Positions 33,884-47,800 of a DNA stretch of 64,000 nt are shown in pieces. The notes beneath the pieces were generated by a model, which saw only the letters and a program-made list of their open reading frames with translations, had not been told where the DNA came from and made no database searches. Made by a program: the position numbers and the translations under genes. Location of the stretch: the NCBI GenBank assembly GCA_024529925.1, contig JAFEUB010000736.1, positions 3,642,501-3,706,500 on the forward strand, given 5' to 3'. How positions within the stretch are numbered: the stretch's first letter is position 1; each line of letters starts with the position of its first letter. This DNA is from Ophthalmolycus amberensis. Lineage: Eukaryota > Chordata > Actinopteri > Perciformes > Zoarcidae.

Positions 33884-36800
33884 ATGGCATTTCTTCTTCT
33901 CCTGGTGATGCTGACAGCATGTGCTGCAAGTCCTGAAGGTAAAACATATATGCTTAATTAACAAAGGGAAAACAAGAGGGAATTTCACAACACACATACA
34001 TACACATATAGACAGTGTCATTCACCTTATCATTTGCAAACACTTTCTAAAATTAATAGGATAAAACAGCTATATTTTGCAAAACAAAAACATGTGGAAT
34101 GTATGTCTCAATTACATATGTTGAGTGAATCTACTATGCTTCTCATTTGAGATTAAATGTTGTACAAATATTTTAACATTATAATAGAATTTTATTCAAC
34201 TCTTTTTCATTTGTTAAGTTTGTTTTATACTGTACAGCAGTGGTCCCCAAACTACGGCCCGCGGGCCGGATACGGCCCGCCTCCACATTTGGCCCGGCCC
34301 CCTGGAAAAACTTCATAAAAAAAAAATAATAATAAAAACTTTAAAATTAAAAAAAAAAAATTTGAATTTTAAAAATCCTAGACCCGCCCCTATCAAAGAG
34401 AGAACGGAATAATGGCGAAAAGGTTAGGTAAGAGAAAAATTGATTCAGAATGCAGGGTATTTAACCTGCAGTGGACAAACGATTATTTTTTTGTTCAATG
34501 CAAAGAAAAGGCTGTTTGTCTCATCTGTCAAGAGGCGGTGGCGGTATTCAAAGAATACAATCTGCGCCGACACTATGAATCCCGTCACAAAGACAAGTAT
34601 GATAGCTTGCAAGGCCAAATGCGAGCAGACAAACTCTCAAAGCTAAAAAGTGGACTGTTAGCTCAGCAGAATATATTTGTACGCCAAGCTCAGCTGAACC
34701 AGTCATCCGTTCGGGCCAGCTTTCGGGTTGCTCAACTGATAGCAAGCAGCGGTAAACCTTTCACTGATGGAGAGTTTGTCAAGAAATGTATGAATGCTGT
34801 CGCGGAGGAGGTGTGTCCCGAGAAGAAAGATGTCTTTCATGCCGTGAGTCTGTCGGCGAGTACAATCACCAGACGCATTGAAGAAATCGGGGGTAATGTA
34901 TAAATGCAGCAGAAGACGAAAGAATTTGAGTTTTTTTCATTAGCACTGGATGAGAGCACGGACGTGCAGGACACAGCGCAGCTGCTCATTTTTATTCGTG
35001 GAGTTAGCGCAAACTTTGAGATGTGCGAGGAGCTGGCAGCCCTCCAAAGTCTCAAAGGGACTACGACGGGGGAGGATATTTTCGGCAAAGTGTGCCAAAC
35101 CATGGAAGAGTTGGACCTGGACTGGTCAAAGCTGGCCAGCATCACGACTGACGGGGCTCCTAGTATGGTGGGCGTGTCTCGGGGTCTAATAGAACGCATG
35201 AACCGGGAGATGGAAGAACGGGGTCTCACCGCCCCGCTACAAGTCCACTGCCTAATTCACCAGCAAGCACTGTGCTGCAAAGTGTTGACGTGGGATTCTG
35301 TCATGAAGGTTGTGGTGTCATGCATAAACTTCATCAGAGCAAAGGGACTTAAACACAGGCAGTTCCAAGAATTCCTGTCTGAACTGGAGTCTGCGCACGG
35401 AGATGTGCTGTACTACACAGAGGTCCGATGGTTGAGCCGGGGCAGAGTTTTGAGGCGTTTTTACGAGCTGCTACCCGAAATTAACGCATTTCTTCATTCA
35501 AAAGACAAAACGGTCCCAGAGCTGATCGACCCAGAATGGAAATGGCACCTCGCATTTTTAACAGAGATTCTGCTCTGACAACTAACCTGTTAAGATTGTG
35601 CACGGCACAACAGAAAGTTAATGTTCCATGGACTTTTTTTCTGTGAAGAACCCAGAGAGGGTTATTTGGTTATTATTTATTTCATAAATAGTGTTATTTA
35701 TTTCCTGGCTTTTTTTTCTGTGAAGAACCCGGAAAGGGTTATTTGGTTATGTGTGGCTTTCTGGAAAACAATACATTTTTACGTTTAGGCAACCCTGCGA
35801 TCGTCACACTTTTTCTGTTACAAACTGACCCCGGCCCCCCATCAGAGAAGGGAAAAGTTATGTGGCCCTCACAGGAAAAAGTTTGGGGACCCCTGCTGTA
35901 CAGGATACATTTATTTAGTGTGTATTGTAAAATATGTTATACTTATACACGTTTATCATATTCCAACCGGACATTCATTTGTTGAATTCACAGACTTGAC
36001 ATCAAAGCAGGTGTTCTTTCCACTTTCTGCAAGGAATTAATTATTCTGTTTGCAGGAGAAACCCACCTTTAAATCTGTGCAAAACAGAAAAGGGATTTTG
36101 TTAACCATGCATGTTTACTTAGCTTCCTAAAATCTTCATAACATTCATGAATCTTAAATGATGAAGTGGCCACATGCGGAGCAGTTCTCATACGTATCGC
36201 ATCAGATTTAAAGAATCAGTGGTTCATTTGCGTCCGTATGTTCCACAGTTTTTGTAAAAAGACTTTCACCAACCAGTAGATTCAGCAGGTTCTGGGGTTG
36301 TTATCACATCTGAAATACTTTCCATTGTATGCTATATAATTTGTTCAGTAACTTACATGGACATTTAGCATTTTTCTGTTTTCTTTTTTTGTAGATTTGT
36401 CTGGTAAAATGTTCGTCTTCCCAGAAGAAACCAGTACAGCTAATGTGAGATTGACAACATCAGCACACCATTTCAGTGCTGTAACTGTCTGTCTCAGGTA
36501 ATGTTTTAAGTGTAAAATGCTTGAATGAACTCACTTTATTCTGACTATAAAAGCATCATATTTGATTTTTTCTTTTTTTCTTTCAATTCCTGCAGATCCA
36601 TTACAGACCTCAGCCGAAACCACGCACTATTCTCTCTGTCCACATCCTCTGCTTACAATGCCTTCGGGATATTCAAAGCTGCCACAAGTGATGTGATTGA
36701 TCTCCAAGTCCAGAATGAAAAGACAGGATTTGGAGCGCTGGACTACAAACTGAACGCTTGGCAGTCTATTTGTTCTACATGGGACTCTGAATCTGGTCTG

Positions 36801-37273
36801 GTGCAGCTGTGGTTAGATGGAAAGCCTACAATTAAGAAATTTGTTGGTGGATCACAAATCAACCACCCCATTGCTATCCTCGGACAAGTGAGTTTAATTG
36901 ATAAACATAGTTCATAGAATTCCAGAAATTTCTATATATTGATACATTTTGTGTTAGTTTTAAGTCTGTAAAGTATTGATTTTTAAAAGAAAAATCAGCA
37001 AGTAAATGGTTTTATCTTAACTCTTTGCAATCACTACAGGACCAGGATAACCATGGCGGGGGGTTTGACAGTAAGCAGTCTTTTGTTGGCATGATGTCTG
37101 AGGTCCACATGTGGAACTACGTCCTTTCACCCTGTGAGATCAAGCGCTACGTGGATGATCTAAACTTCACCCCAGGGAATTTGATCAACTGGAGGGCGCT
37201 GGAGTACAATTCCATTGGAAGAGTGCTGATAGAAAACAAACAAACACCAAGTGGCATGCCCACAACATGCTAG
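33884..37273 (+). CDS. Pentraxin (CRP/SAP-like), diverged fifth copy
   Basis: 227-aa secreted pentraxin outside the array; coding exons 33884-33938, 36395-36497, 36596-36887 and 37040-37273 with continuous phase. Signal peptide MAFLLLLVMLTACAASPE. The third coding exon is 6 nt shorter than in A-D. The signature reads QSICSTWDS (109-117), Gln replacing the usual first His. Calcium loop DQD (151-153), Asp160 and Gln163; Asp replaces Glu at the first position. Residue 79 is Phe, but the neighbouring Trp80 is Lys, and position 97 is Gly. Cys51, Cys112, the Cys of SPCEI and a terminal Cys (PTTC) are kept. Intron 33939-36394 is enlarged by a hAT transposon (34238-35895). The 27-nt untranslated exon of A-D is absent. 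A likely polyA signal is ATTAAA near 37566. This may be the older single-copy pentraxin of the locus. Confidence 0.92.
34238..35895 (+). mobile_element. hAT (Charlie/ZBED-like) transposon in a pentraxin intron
   Basis: Ends CAGTGGTCCCCAAAC and GTTTGGGGACCCCTG form the inverted repeat. The perfect 8-bp target duplication CTGTACAG is at 34230-34237 and 35896-35903. It is in the same orientation as the host gene and encodes a transposase broken by a stop and truncated. Near the right end a ~38-bp sequence containing CTGTGAAGAACCC is repeated (about 35634-35675 and 35708-35750). Confidence 0.93.
34412..35578 (+). pseudogene. hAT transposase (GTF2IRD2/ZBED5-like), stop-interrupted and truncated
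   Basis: ATG 34412 opens 163 codons. A single TAA at 34901-34903 interrupts the frame, and the same frame continues to a stop at 35576-35578 (224 further codons). The first part has a BED-type zinc finger (CLIC, then H-x4-H in RRHYESRH). The second has the first catalytic Asp in LALDESTDV, the second in ITTDGAPSMVG and the CLIHQQALCC motif. The C-terminal third, with the last acidic catalytic residue and the dimerisation domain, is missing. Cut-and-paste activity is therefore not expected. The coding sequence otherwise looks well preserved, suggesting a fairly young insertion. Confidence 0.88.
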
Positions 37274-40200
37274 GACAAAATTTAACAAGGTATTTTCTTT
37301 TGAATATGAAATGCAAATGCTATGTTGACTTAAAGAGTAGCTTTAAACAGTCTGTAGCTTTGTCTTTGGGAAGGGCAAAGGTTTTAATCAACTTGAATAC
37401 TAATGTTATATGTTTTACAAATTACAATCCATCTTTTGATCGCCATCTTCAATTTAATGTATGTTATTAACTGTGCAAATACTACATGCAATTATGTGGC
37501 ATTTGTGATATATTTTGGGTCTGCCTTGTCTACTGTTTTTTGGGGTGATGTTCTTCTTGACAGTTCATTAAAATTGGCACATTTTGCAGTCCCGTCTCAT
37601 GTCCATCCTTTGATATAAATCATTTAATACAATTCAGCACATCAGTGGAAGGCTGGGGTGCCCTGCACATTTTTGGCCCCTTGATATCAACTCAACAAGC
37701 CTTGATGCAACACATTTCATTTAATCTCTAGCATGTTTCAGAGGCCCAATCCAGCTTTGTGTCCCCACGGTGCTACAAGAGCTTGACTTAGGTTATGTCT
37801 GTCTTCTTTGTCCTATGAGCAATAACGATGTCAGCCCGTGAAGACACGATACTGCTTGGGTTGCTGCATCAGCATCTGCAAAGGGAATCATTTCCCCTGG
37901 GGATAGGGGTGGGGTACTTATTTTACATGCATGAATTATATAACATTTAGAAAATGGAATTAGATTTTCTACAAATTTTTATCTTTGTCAGTTGATGCTT
38001 TATGATTTAATGGTTTGTATCAGAACCGATGTGAGGAGTGAAGTCAGTGCCTGGATCTTAAGAGTAGTGGCTTGTGACTACTGTATATTTACATTTCATA
38101 ATTCCAACTCATTGTCGTTCTTTCTCCTAAACCTGTTTTATATATCAAAGGGTCTGTTTCATGAATGCTCAGTATAACTGAGACCATAAACTTGCTGTAG
38201 CTGAACTACTGATGTACACTAAGCAAAACTCAACACTCAACACAGCAAATAAAATGTGAATAATATATCAGACATAACAACCATAAGCTCTTTCAGAGAG
38301 CTCTATATTACTGAATGTGTTTTGAGCTGATCTGTTCTGTTTTCTCACTGCATGCTGCTGTGAAGTGTGGAACAAGAGACAAGTAAGCCCATGTCTGCAG
38401 GTTTGATTAGGTGGTGTCTTATCAGTCATCAAGATGTGTGATTTATTTATTAGCAAGATGAACCAGTCTTTCTTCATAATTTACTCATTTGCTTGACCAC
38501 ATTTTCTTCTCTGAATGAATTGCATTGCTCAAATTAAATGGCACTAGTGATGCTGCAGGTGGCTTGCAAACATCCAGGGACTTCCACAATAAATTAGGCT
38601 GCAGGATAGGAGCTGAAGCAGTATCACGACTCACCTTAAATGCCTCTCTTTTTGACATTCCTGCTGAATCAATTAAGCATTATGTTCTGTGTGAGAACTC
38701 AGAAAAAGACTCTTGTGGTATGCTAGCTGCTCGCTGATGTAATGGAGGGCAACTTTTACCTCAACAGACTGAGAGATTGAGGGTTTGCAATATTGTAAAA
38801 GTTTAATTCACCGGATCATGAGGGACACTCACTCGGGATGCCATTTGCCCCCTTGATGTCCTGGTCCACGGTGCATGTGCCCCATGTTGTGCTGAGTTAT
38901 ACAGTCTTCAATGCAATCCTGAGGCGTTTCAGAGTTGGGCCTTCTTATCTGTAGTGAAAACCAGTAAGATTTGCCAAAGAGGTTAAGACCTTTATTTAAT
39001 CTATTTCAGCTGACAAGTCTCACATTTCCTTTGAACATGGAGCACTCACAATTCAGAGTTCACAGAAGGCAACAAATGTATTAAAAATTGTTTTAACAAT
39101 GGAATAAATAGATTTGGGGACAGAGTATAACAATTCTTCCTTTTAAAACTGTGTATTTAGGTTGTATGACTGTTCACAAGTAACACTTTTTTAGATGTTG
39201 AATGTCTACACAGCCATGGATTTTTCTGAAGACCACTGTGACAAGACAAAACCAAATCTATTGAGATATGTTAACAGCTTCACAAAAAGTTGTATTGATA
39301 TAATGTAAGATAGTAATCAAGATATGCAATTTCATACAACTAAGCAAAAGACCTGGGCATGATTAACATATATCTTGATTTGTCAGAATTTTTTAAAGAT
39401 CATTTTTACAACTTCACACAAAAAACAAACGACACAACTTTACAGCAAGAAATTCCAAGTAATTTAATGTCAAGATCATGTTGTTACTCAAGCTATTTCC
39501 AACCTTTGGCATAGCACATTTCATTATATCCCTTTAATTTAACATCCAAGTGTACATGTCACAGATTAATCCTGGGTGAATTTTCCATAGTGTGTGTCTT
39601 CACCCAAAATTTCAGCAGTTCATTTTTGCCTTTGTCGAATTGAACCTCAAGGATGGCAACATAGGTTTCCAACACATTCTTGCCGTTTCGCCTCTCAACA
39701 GCTCTCAACATGGCAACGGTGAGATGGAGGCTTACAGCAGACAGTGCTAACAACGCCGAAAGTGCTGACAGAGAAACCGACAGAGGAACCAGAGGGTGGG
39801 TGCTAAACTTCGGCAATGACGCTGTTGGTCAGGACAAGCATTATCAGCTTTAACCGCCGTATGAGAGCGTATTACGTCATCAGACTCCCGGAGCATTGTC
39901 TCTGAGCGTCTAATAATGAGACGGATGGATTTACATTGTACCTACGTGAAAGCCCGATGTGTCTCATAAAGGGTGCCTTGTGCGATGGTATCAGACGCCC
40001 AGGGGCTTGACAAAGTGACAAACAGCAGGATATCAGCTAAAACCAACAGCAGTTCTCTTGTAATAGGAGAACAATACGATGTGAGAATGTGTAAGGGATG
40101 GCAGATTGTGTTTGCAGATAATGCTGTTAGATGCTAGATAACAGGATGCCTCTGACTAAATGTTCTGCTTTGGGCAAAAAAGGCACCGAGTATTTCTCTT

Positions 40201-41259
40201 GTAGCACAAGACTCTGTCATGGAGACAGCTGCTCCATCCTCCTCTCTTCCCTCCTCTGACTTTGGATCATCTGATTAGTGTTGTACATGCTAACATATCT
40301 TGTTGTTCCACACCTTCCACACCACAGGCCGACACTATTGACTTTGCCACCTCCGCTCATCTGCTGATCAAGTCACCTGCCATTGACAAACTGTTATGCA
40401 ACCTAGATGCTGCTCTGCCTCCTTGTACATGGCCTGATGATCGACCTGCTTTAGCCCTCTGTTACCCTGTTTTAGATCTGTAACAGACACATGTTCTTCC
40501 TCCTGAGTCTGCTTTTGGCTTAACCTTACTCTCCTTCACAGTGTATATGTGCAAGCATAGTGTGTAAGTGTGCACACTTGCATGCCCTTAAGAGGAAAGC
40601 AGGTTTGGGAAGCAAGGTATTTGTGTTAGAGAACAGGGAGATCAATAACATCCTGAAAAGAAAGCAACCTCAGGGATACAATCGCACAACTTGAAGGGAG
40701 GGGAGAGAGGAAAGCGGAAATTGTTGCCTACGTTTATCAAAACAATGGGTCAGCGGGGGATATCAATCAATTTTTCTTCACATTCTGTGAAAAAGATACA
40801 GCACAAACATGAAATCAGTTGTTTTTTTTCAAAGCTCATAGGAAATAGACATTAAAAACATTTAAATCCAGAGAGACCTGTTCATTTGGCTGAAATACAC
40901 TATACCTTTTTGTTTTGTTTGGCTATTGAACAATAGAGAGGAGGCATTGCCGACTGATCAAAGTACACAATCATGCACCAACTGAGCATGGACGAAATTA
41001 TCTTTGGATATGTTTTGCTATTACTCATTCTACACACCAACCTGAATAATAAGCGATTTCCCCCCACCCAAACAGTACATTTGAGAAAATGAATAAGTTA
41101 AGTTGTGAAGTTTTTTTTTAATTTATGATCATCAGTATTCTTATACTATTTGAAATGTATACTGTAGTTATGACCAGTTTAGGATTTATTTTAACCTCAA
41201 ATAACAACTGACATAGACGTTCAATAACCAGCATCTCAGATGACTTCAGAGGTCAGAGT
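37274..41259. other. Spacer between the fifth pentraxin and the minus-strand STEAP4
   Basis: It begins with the pentraxin 3' UTR. It contains the second copy of the duplicated segment (40046-40260). A minus-strand open frame at 39816-39559 has no ATG at its head; the first ATG gives 50 codons, starting MLRAVERRNGKNVLETY and followed downstream by ATTAAA. I do not recognise it. No other coding exon is supported. Confidence 0.4.
40046..40260. repeat. Duplicated segment, copy 2
   Basis: Same-orientation partner of 31557-31790; the shared core runs from about GTAATAGGAGAACAA to CTCTTCCCTCCTCTG. Confidence 0.6.
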
Positions 41260-44200
41260 TCACAGGTTGGTGGCCTTAACCATCTCCTCGTCTGGCTGCG
41301 TCCTCTCCCAGCCTTGTCGAATGCGGGTTAGGGTTCGATCCACGCAGGGGAGGAGGACCAGTGCCTTCAGCACCAGCACCACAGAAGGCACAATCAGACA
41401 GAGCATGTAGCCAGGAGGAGTGTACCATTTGTAGGTAGAGGGTTGAAGGAATTTGTTCCAGCCGTAAATGTAGCCATGCGTTGTGCATATGATCAGGGTC
41501 AGGTGGCCCAGCTTAGACTGGGAAACAAATCACATGGAATGGAAATGTTAAAAAGAGTAGTGAGATATTTTAGGAAACACGCTTATTCACTATACCGCTC
41601 TCATGTCTGCACAGCAAATATATAGTCATGGCCAGCAGCTGGTTGGCTTAGGTTAGCACAAAGGAAACAGGATGCCTGTCTCTTTCCAAAGCTAACAAAA
41701 TCAACTTACCAGCACCTCTAAAGCTCACTAAATCATGCGTTTTTATCTCAGAAGGGATATTCCAGCACATAACCTCATACTCTTTGGTTTTCCTACAGAC
41801 AAGTGAGATACAACATGAGCTTTAGAGATGCTTGTGGAAGGAATTTGTGAACGTTGCACCGATCCAAGTTAGCTTGTGGGTTAGTCTTTATGCTAAGCTA
41901 AGCTAACCGACTGCAGGTGTTATTCATATTTAGCGGACACACATATAACTCTTGGCAAATTAGCAAATGAGCATTTTTTTCTGAAAGATTACACTATTCC
42001 TTTAAGCATTTTATACACACATAACACACATTGCATGACAAAAATCTTTTTTTCTGTTCAAAATTAAATTAGTTTTTGTTCAATTGAAACAACAGTACAG
42101 CTGATTTTATGAATAGAAAGAAACCTGTCACACACTGAACATTTCTGTGGTATGCTTCTGAAAAATATGAATTTAATATAAATCCAGAGTAATTGATTTT
42201 GTAGCACTAGTGGCCTTTGAGGCTCCGTTATTGTTAATTACTTGGATAATGTGCTTTCATTTACATGTTTAGCATTTGGCTGTTGATGTTCTCATCCACA
42301 GTGACTTAGAGTAAACAGCACAATAAGGAAACATTCAAAACATTTTATGAAAATTGATACCATTTGTTAAATGTTTTTCACAATTTCTCTCACCAGATTA
42401 TAAGAATCATCTTGACCTAGACCTCTATCTCTGAGTCTTATTCCCTATCTGAGGTCTATCTATGGACCTGACCTTTACACAAATGGACCTGTGACCTGTA
42501 TTAACAATCTCCTACCTGAGGATTATACCTAGGTATCATAATTCTATTTAATGAATAACTTAACATTTAAGATCCTAAAGTCACGGGCTAAAGTCAGCCT
42601 GTGTTAGGCAGTTAGTTAACTAGCCTTCGGGGATATGACTGCCAGTGACATATTGCTTTTACAACACTTTAATAACTCTGGTGAAATCTTGGAAACTCCA
42701 AATATAGATTATCACAGCCCACTCACTAAAATATCACTAAAATAAGTTTTTTACTGCACATGACTGACATAACATCTGAGGTCTTAAGGTGAACGCAAGC
42801 ACACCCACCCACACGCGAACACAATCACATGCACGTAAAGGACTGTATGTGAGCTCTGACCTGAATGAAGCTGAACTCTCTCCAGCTGAGAGAGCCTCCC
42901 ACCGAGGGCAGGGACGTTAGTCCTAGCAGGACATAAAGAAAGAAGCCCAGGATTCCCAGCACATAGAATGAGTCTTGGCCCCATGCCTCCGTGTTATCAA
43001 AGTAAAACGGGGTGGTTTTATTGTTCTTCATCTGAGGGAGACAGAGAGACAGTACTGTAAGTAAGGTTAGCTTTCTATGTTCAGGATTGTAGAAACACTA
43101 CGAGGTTTGACCCAGCCTGCCCCGTACCTCATCCACCACAAGCGAGATGAGTTTGTGTCTGACAGAATAGCGAGTAGGAGTGACGAATGTATAGATGGCA
43201 TGGAGAAAAGCAAGGCCCAGTGCAATCAGACCCATCTGCTTCCTACACAGCATCCAGCGGTTCAGCCAATCAGGGAAGCGTCTGGAACATGCAAAACTGA
43301 GCTAAGCCTTAAATAATTAAACACCTTTTATTTTTTACAATAAATTGCACAGGTAGTGGATATTTTTGTGATGGTTTGATGTCTGACCTGTACTTGGTAC
43401 CTCTGTAGAGCTGAAGGAAGGCAGCTATGACACCAGGCAGGTAACACAGAGACAACATGATGAGAGACACAATGGGAAACACCTGAAAGATGACGAATGA
43501 ACAGAACACATCCTTTTAAAACACAAAATACCATCTACAGAACATTTAACCAGACGGGGGCAAATCTTTACCTTATTGCCCAGGGCCACCGTAATCCTGA
43601 AGGAGATGTCTTTCCCCTGTTCAACATAAGCGTAGATGACATCTCTAATGAGCAGATAGAAGAAGAAGAAGGCGATGAGGCCAACGGCCACACGTAGCGG
43701 GAGCCTCCACTCTGGGAAAAGCTGCAGGGGGAAGTCCTCCAGCTCTCTGGCTGCTGACAGAGACCCTTTATCCAGAACAGTGAGGCCGAGCTTAGTGGAC
43801 ATCTCTGCTACTGCCTGCTTCGCTTCTGCACTGTTCCCACACAGGTACACCTGTAGCATGGAGGTGTGGGTAATTCTCAAAATGTGCTGCGGCCGTTTAA
43901 AGAAAAAGGTTGGTGATTTACTATATATATATGTATATATATATACATATATATATATATCACTTTACCTTAATACATCCCCCATCACCCACACAACAAC
44001 TAATGCCTCAGAATAACAACAAAAATAGAAATATTATTGTATTGCTGCATTCTGCTCAGCTTTTGTTTTTTAGTTGCTAATAATCACTCTAAGATTATTG
44101 TTAGATGACTCACCAGCCCTGTTTGGAGTATATAGCGCATGACTGCACCGTGTATCTACAGTGTCTGTCTACAGAATTAACCTTCTTCTGTTGATCTCCG

Positions 44201-44404
44201 CTGTGCTGTTTCAGTAATTTTGAGATGAAGCCCCTGCAAGTGTATGACAATGACACATGCATACTATATATATATAGCTACACTGCTCAATATGTAATCC
44301 TATTTCTAGATCTTCACCATGAAGGTTATTACCACACTCACAGCTCTGTGATAAGACGATTAACTTGTTCGTAAAGGGGGGGGGGGGGGGGGGGTATTCT
44401 ACAA

Positions 44405-44483
<79 letters not shown>

Positions 44484-44819
44484 AGTTTGACAGGCATATA
44501 GTGGAGTCAGTGGGATTCAGCAGTCTTCCCCCAGGTGTGTGTATAAGTGGACCGGGCAGCCAGCCATGTTTCCCTACATTACTGCACCAGTAACAGCAGG
44601 GGATGGCCGACAGACTAAATCTTCATCTGAATGTAAATGTGACAGAGGCACAGCCCCGCTGTGGATCTAATCAAATTGCTGGACAACGAATAGCACACAC
44701 TTACAAGCATGTGTGTGTGCATATACACTGCACCTACACATGCACTGATAAAGACACACATTCAGACACTCCTGTTCTCTCACAGCTACCTGTTTTCAAA
44801 GAAAATAGAGCACTGCAGT

Positions 44820-44859
<40 letters not shown>

Positions 44860-47800
44860 TGTGTGTGTTGAGGAGGATTCAAGGGAGATTCAGGTTTGGT
44901 CTCCAGAGGTTTCAGCATGTTTGTGTTTCTCTTTGTGGCTGTGAAACGGAAGCTGCAATAAACAATGGTCTTTCTACTCTGTAACATCATTAAGTGTGTG
45001 TGTTTGTTTGTTTGTTTGTGTGTTCGTACAAGCACTGTCCTCGTTTTCTCTTGCATTGTTATGGAAAGACGGCAAAATAAATCATCTGCATCAACAAAAA
45101 TGAAATCAATTCCCTTCCTAACTTTTGTTGTGGTTTTTGGTAAAGCATTCGCCTCCTATTATTAACAAGCCTAAGATATTTCTAATGTGTTCCAGGAAAT
45201 GTTGAAAGTAGTTATTGTTGCCATGGTAAGAAATGAAACATCATGAAAAGATCAAGTTGGTAATCTCTGTAACTGCTCTTTGTATCTTTAGTCAACCAAA
45301 GCCTTCCTTAAGGCTCGGGAGCAGTCCTGGCTTGATCCCACTGCGGTCTTTAAACAAGATTCCTCACTTCCCCTCCTCTCTCACCTGTTTTCCTGCCAGA
45401 AGTCCATTCTGCAAGGCCCAGGCAGACAGCGTGTTAAGCCCTTTCACCACAGCAGCTCCAGGGACCAGTCTGTGGAACACACAGCAAGGACTTTAGCTGC
45501 TATTGTTTCTATCTACAAATACACAAACAGGAAAAGAAGGGCCTGAAAATGGTGAGAATCAATGTTTCCACTTCAAATGAATAGACACACAGCAGGCCGT
45601 CCTGCCAAGGGAGCTGCAACCCCGCAATTTCTCTTCATTTCTTTTGGATTCAGTTGAGAGTTTTGATGTCTCATGCTCTAAGTGGTTTTTAGGAGCACTT
45701 TCCCAAAAAAGACTGCCACTATTTGAAAAGAAAGTGGCACTTACTGTTGCGAAATGATTGTTGACATTAAACCTATATTTATCTGCAGAAAAGTTAGCTC
45801 CATTTATAAAACATTATACTTATGAGGATGGAAGCGTTTACATGCACAGTGTCTTTATGATTGAGACATCCTTTGTTTCTTTTCTTCGCTTTCACAGGAG
45901 TCTGTTACCTCTGCAGGTAGGCGGCATTGGCTTCTGGGTACAAGTTTTTCTTCAGGTTGTTACTGAGGTCCACCAGAACCTTGTAATCAACCCATCAGCA
46001 TCGACAGAGTGCAGAAGACAAAAGACATTTTTTTTTTTTTTAATCAATTCAATTAACTCTTATCCTGTCTCATACATATTCCTATTACAATAACGGGAGC
46101 ATGTTGAGCTATCCAGAAAGTATGATAAAGGTGTGAACAGAGCTGAGCTGATTACAAAAAGAAAAAAATGCTGATGAAGTCGTGTCAGCGGTATTGCTTT
46201 ACGGACAAAGACGTTACTGTATTCACATCATGTAACGGAATAAAGTGGAGTACAAACTGTTCCACCGTCAGTAATTAGAAAGACAGTCATTTCTGATTTG
46301 AGTCTGATTGTGATTTGATTTTTATATTGTCATATTGTTTTATTTTCTATTATATATTGCCTTATCTGCATTACTTTTGCATATCTTATTTTCAGTGAGG
46401 TACATCCTATTTTATTTTATTTCTCCCCCTAAAACTTACTGATTATATTTTGTGCAATGATTAAATCTTTAAATCTTTATTTTGGCATGTGAGGCGCCCC
46501 TCTCTTGAAATTGCCATGTGTATATTAAAGGTTATTAAAGGCTTATAACGTTTTGTAGTGCTGAAAAAGATCTTGCTTGAGCTACATTCCTCGCCCTTGG
46601 CCTCTTCATTCTGCCTACACGATATATTGGGTATCATAATGAGAAGTGAACCCAGTAGCACAAGTGAAGTAAAAACAATAAAAAGCTTGTGCTACAGGGA
46701 AATCATGTTCACAAATGTTATGATGATCAAAGAGTAACGGCCCTAACACTTAGAGGCTAATGTATGTTACAACACTGTACACAAAGTCCAGAACAGTTGC
46801 TGAGATATATGTAAAGAATAAATCGTGAATGAAATGGGCATTAATAGCTAATATGTTTCACTAACTCTGAATGATGGATTATATTGTGGCTAATGGTAGA
46901 TTACTTGAGAACAAATACAATGTTAGTTTCTACCTGTGAATCTGAACGCTCATCATTTACTTCAGTGGTTCTCCCCCTCCGAGGGATCACAAGATAATCT
47001 TGAGGGGTCTCAAAATGATTTAGAGGGAAAACATACGCCCACTGCATTTTTCTGACTAGTCATTGCTGGTTTCTTGTTGAAAACTGGACACTTGAACCTC
47101 TTCATGCCTCTAAAAAATATTCATACGAAACAGTCTGTGGGAAAATTATTATTCTTCGGTGGAACTACTCAAAAGTCAATGTTTTAAGGACCACTTACTC
47201 ACTTCATATCGGATCGTAGCACCAAAAACGTATCACTGCCTTACTGTGTTCGTATTAGTTACTATTTTGTGTCCCTTCAAAAGAAGTAGTCCATCACTGT
47301 GAGCTGTTTCTCAGAAAAAAGGCATCTTAAATTACCTTCCGTTTAAGCAAGGGGGCTACAAATATAGTACTGCTATGTGCTGTGCACAGCATTGGCTACT
47401 TATTGTTACATCCCACCTATCACCTGTTTGAGAGGTTACTGGGTGCAACTTGTAGATTGTTAACATGTAGATTCCCTGATTTGGAGGAACTAAGAAATAT
47501 GTTCCAGTTCATTGAGGATATTCCTTGATTCAGCAACAGGAACTACTTTTTAAATTGCTATTTGTAATTAACTATTACTTCCTGATTCTTTCCCTTCAGT
47601 AACTACTTAGGATTACCGTATTGATTGATTGATTGATTGATTCTAACATCAAACCTTGATTCACCTTTTCTTTAAGATGAGAAGCCATTGTCTCCAGGAA
47701 GGCGTAGTGTTCTCTGTGAACACAAATGAAGATCAGACTGGCAGATTGGGCTGCTGCTGCGTGGCTCATCACCTGTACACAACACATACATCAAGACATT

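Noticed and set aside
44603..44944. Open frames coding VCVCV or HTHTH runs here and at 48174, 49741, 55412, 56397, 57168 and similar places
   Set aside because: They are translations of (GT)n/(CA)n microsatellites, which rarely contain stops in any frame.
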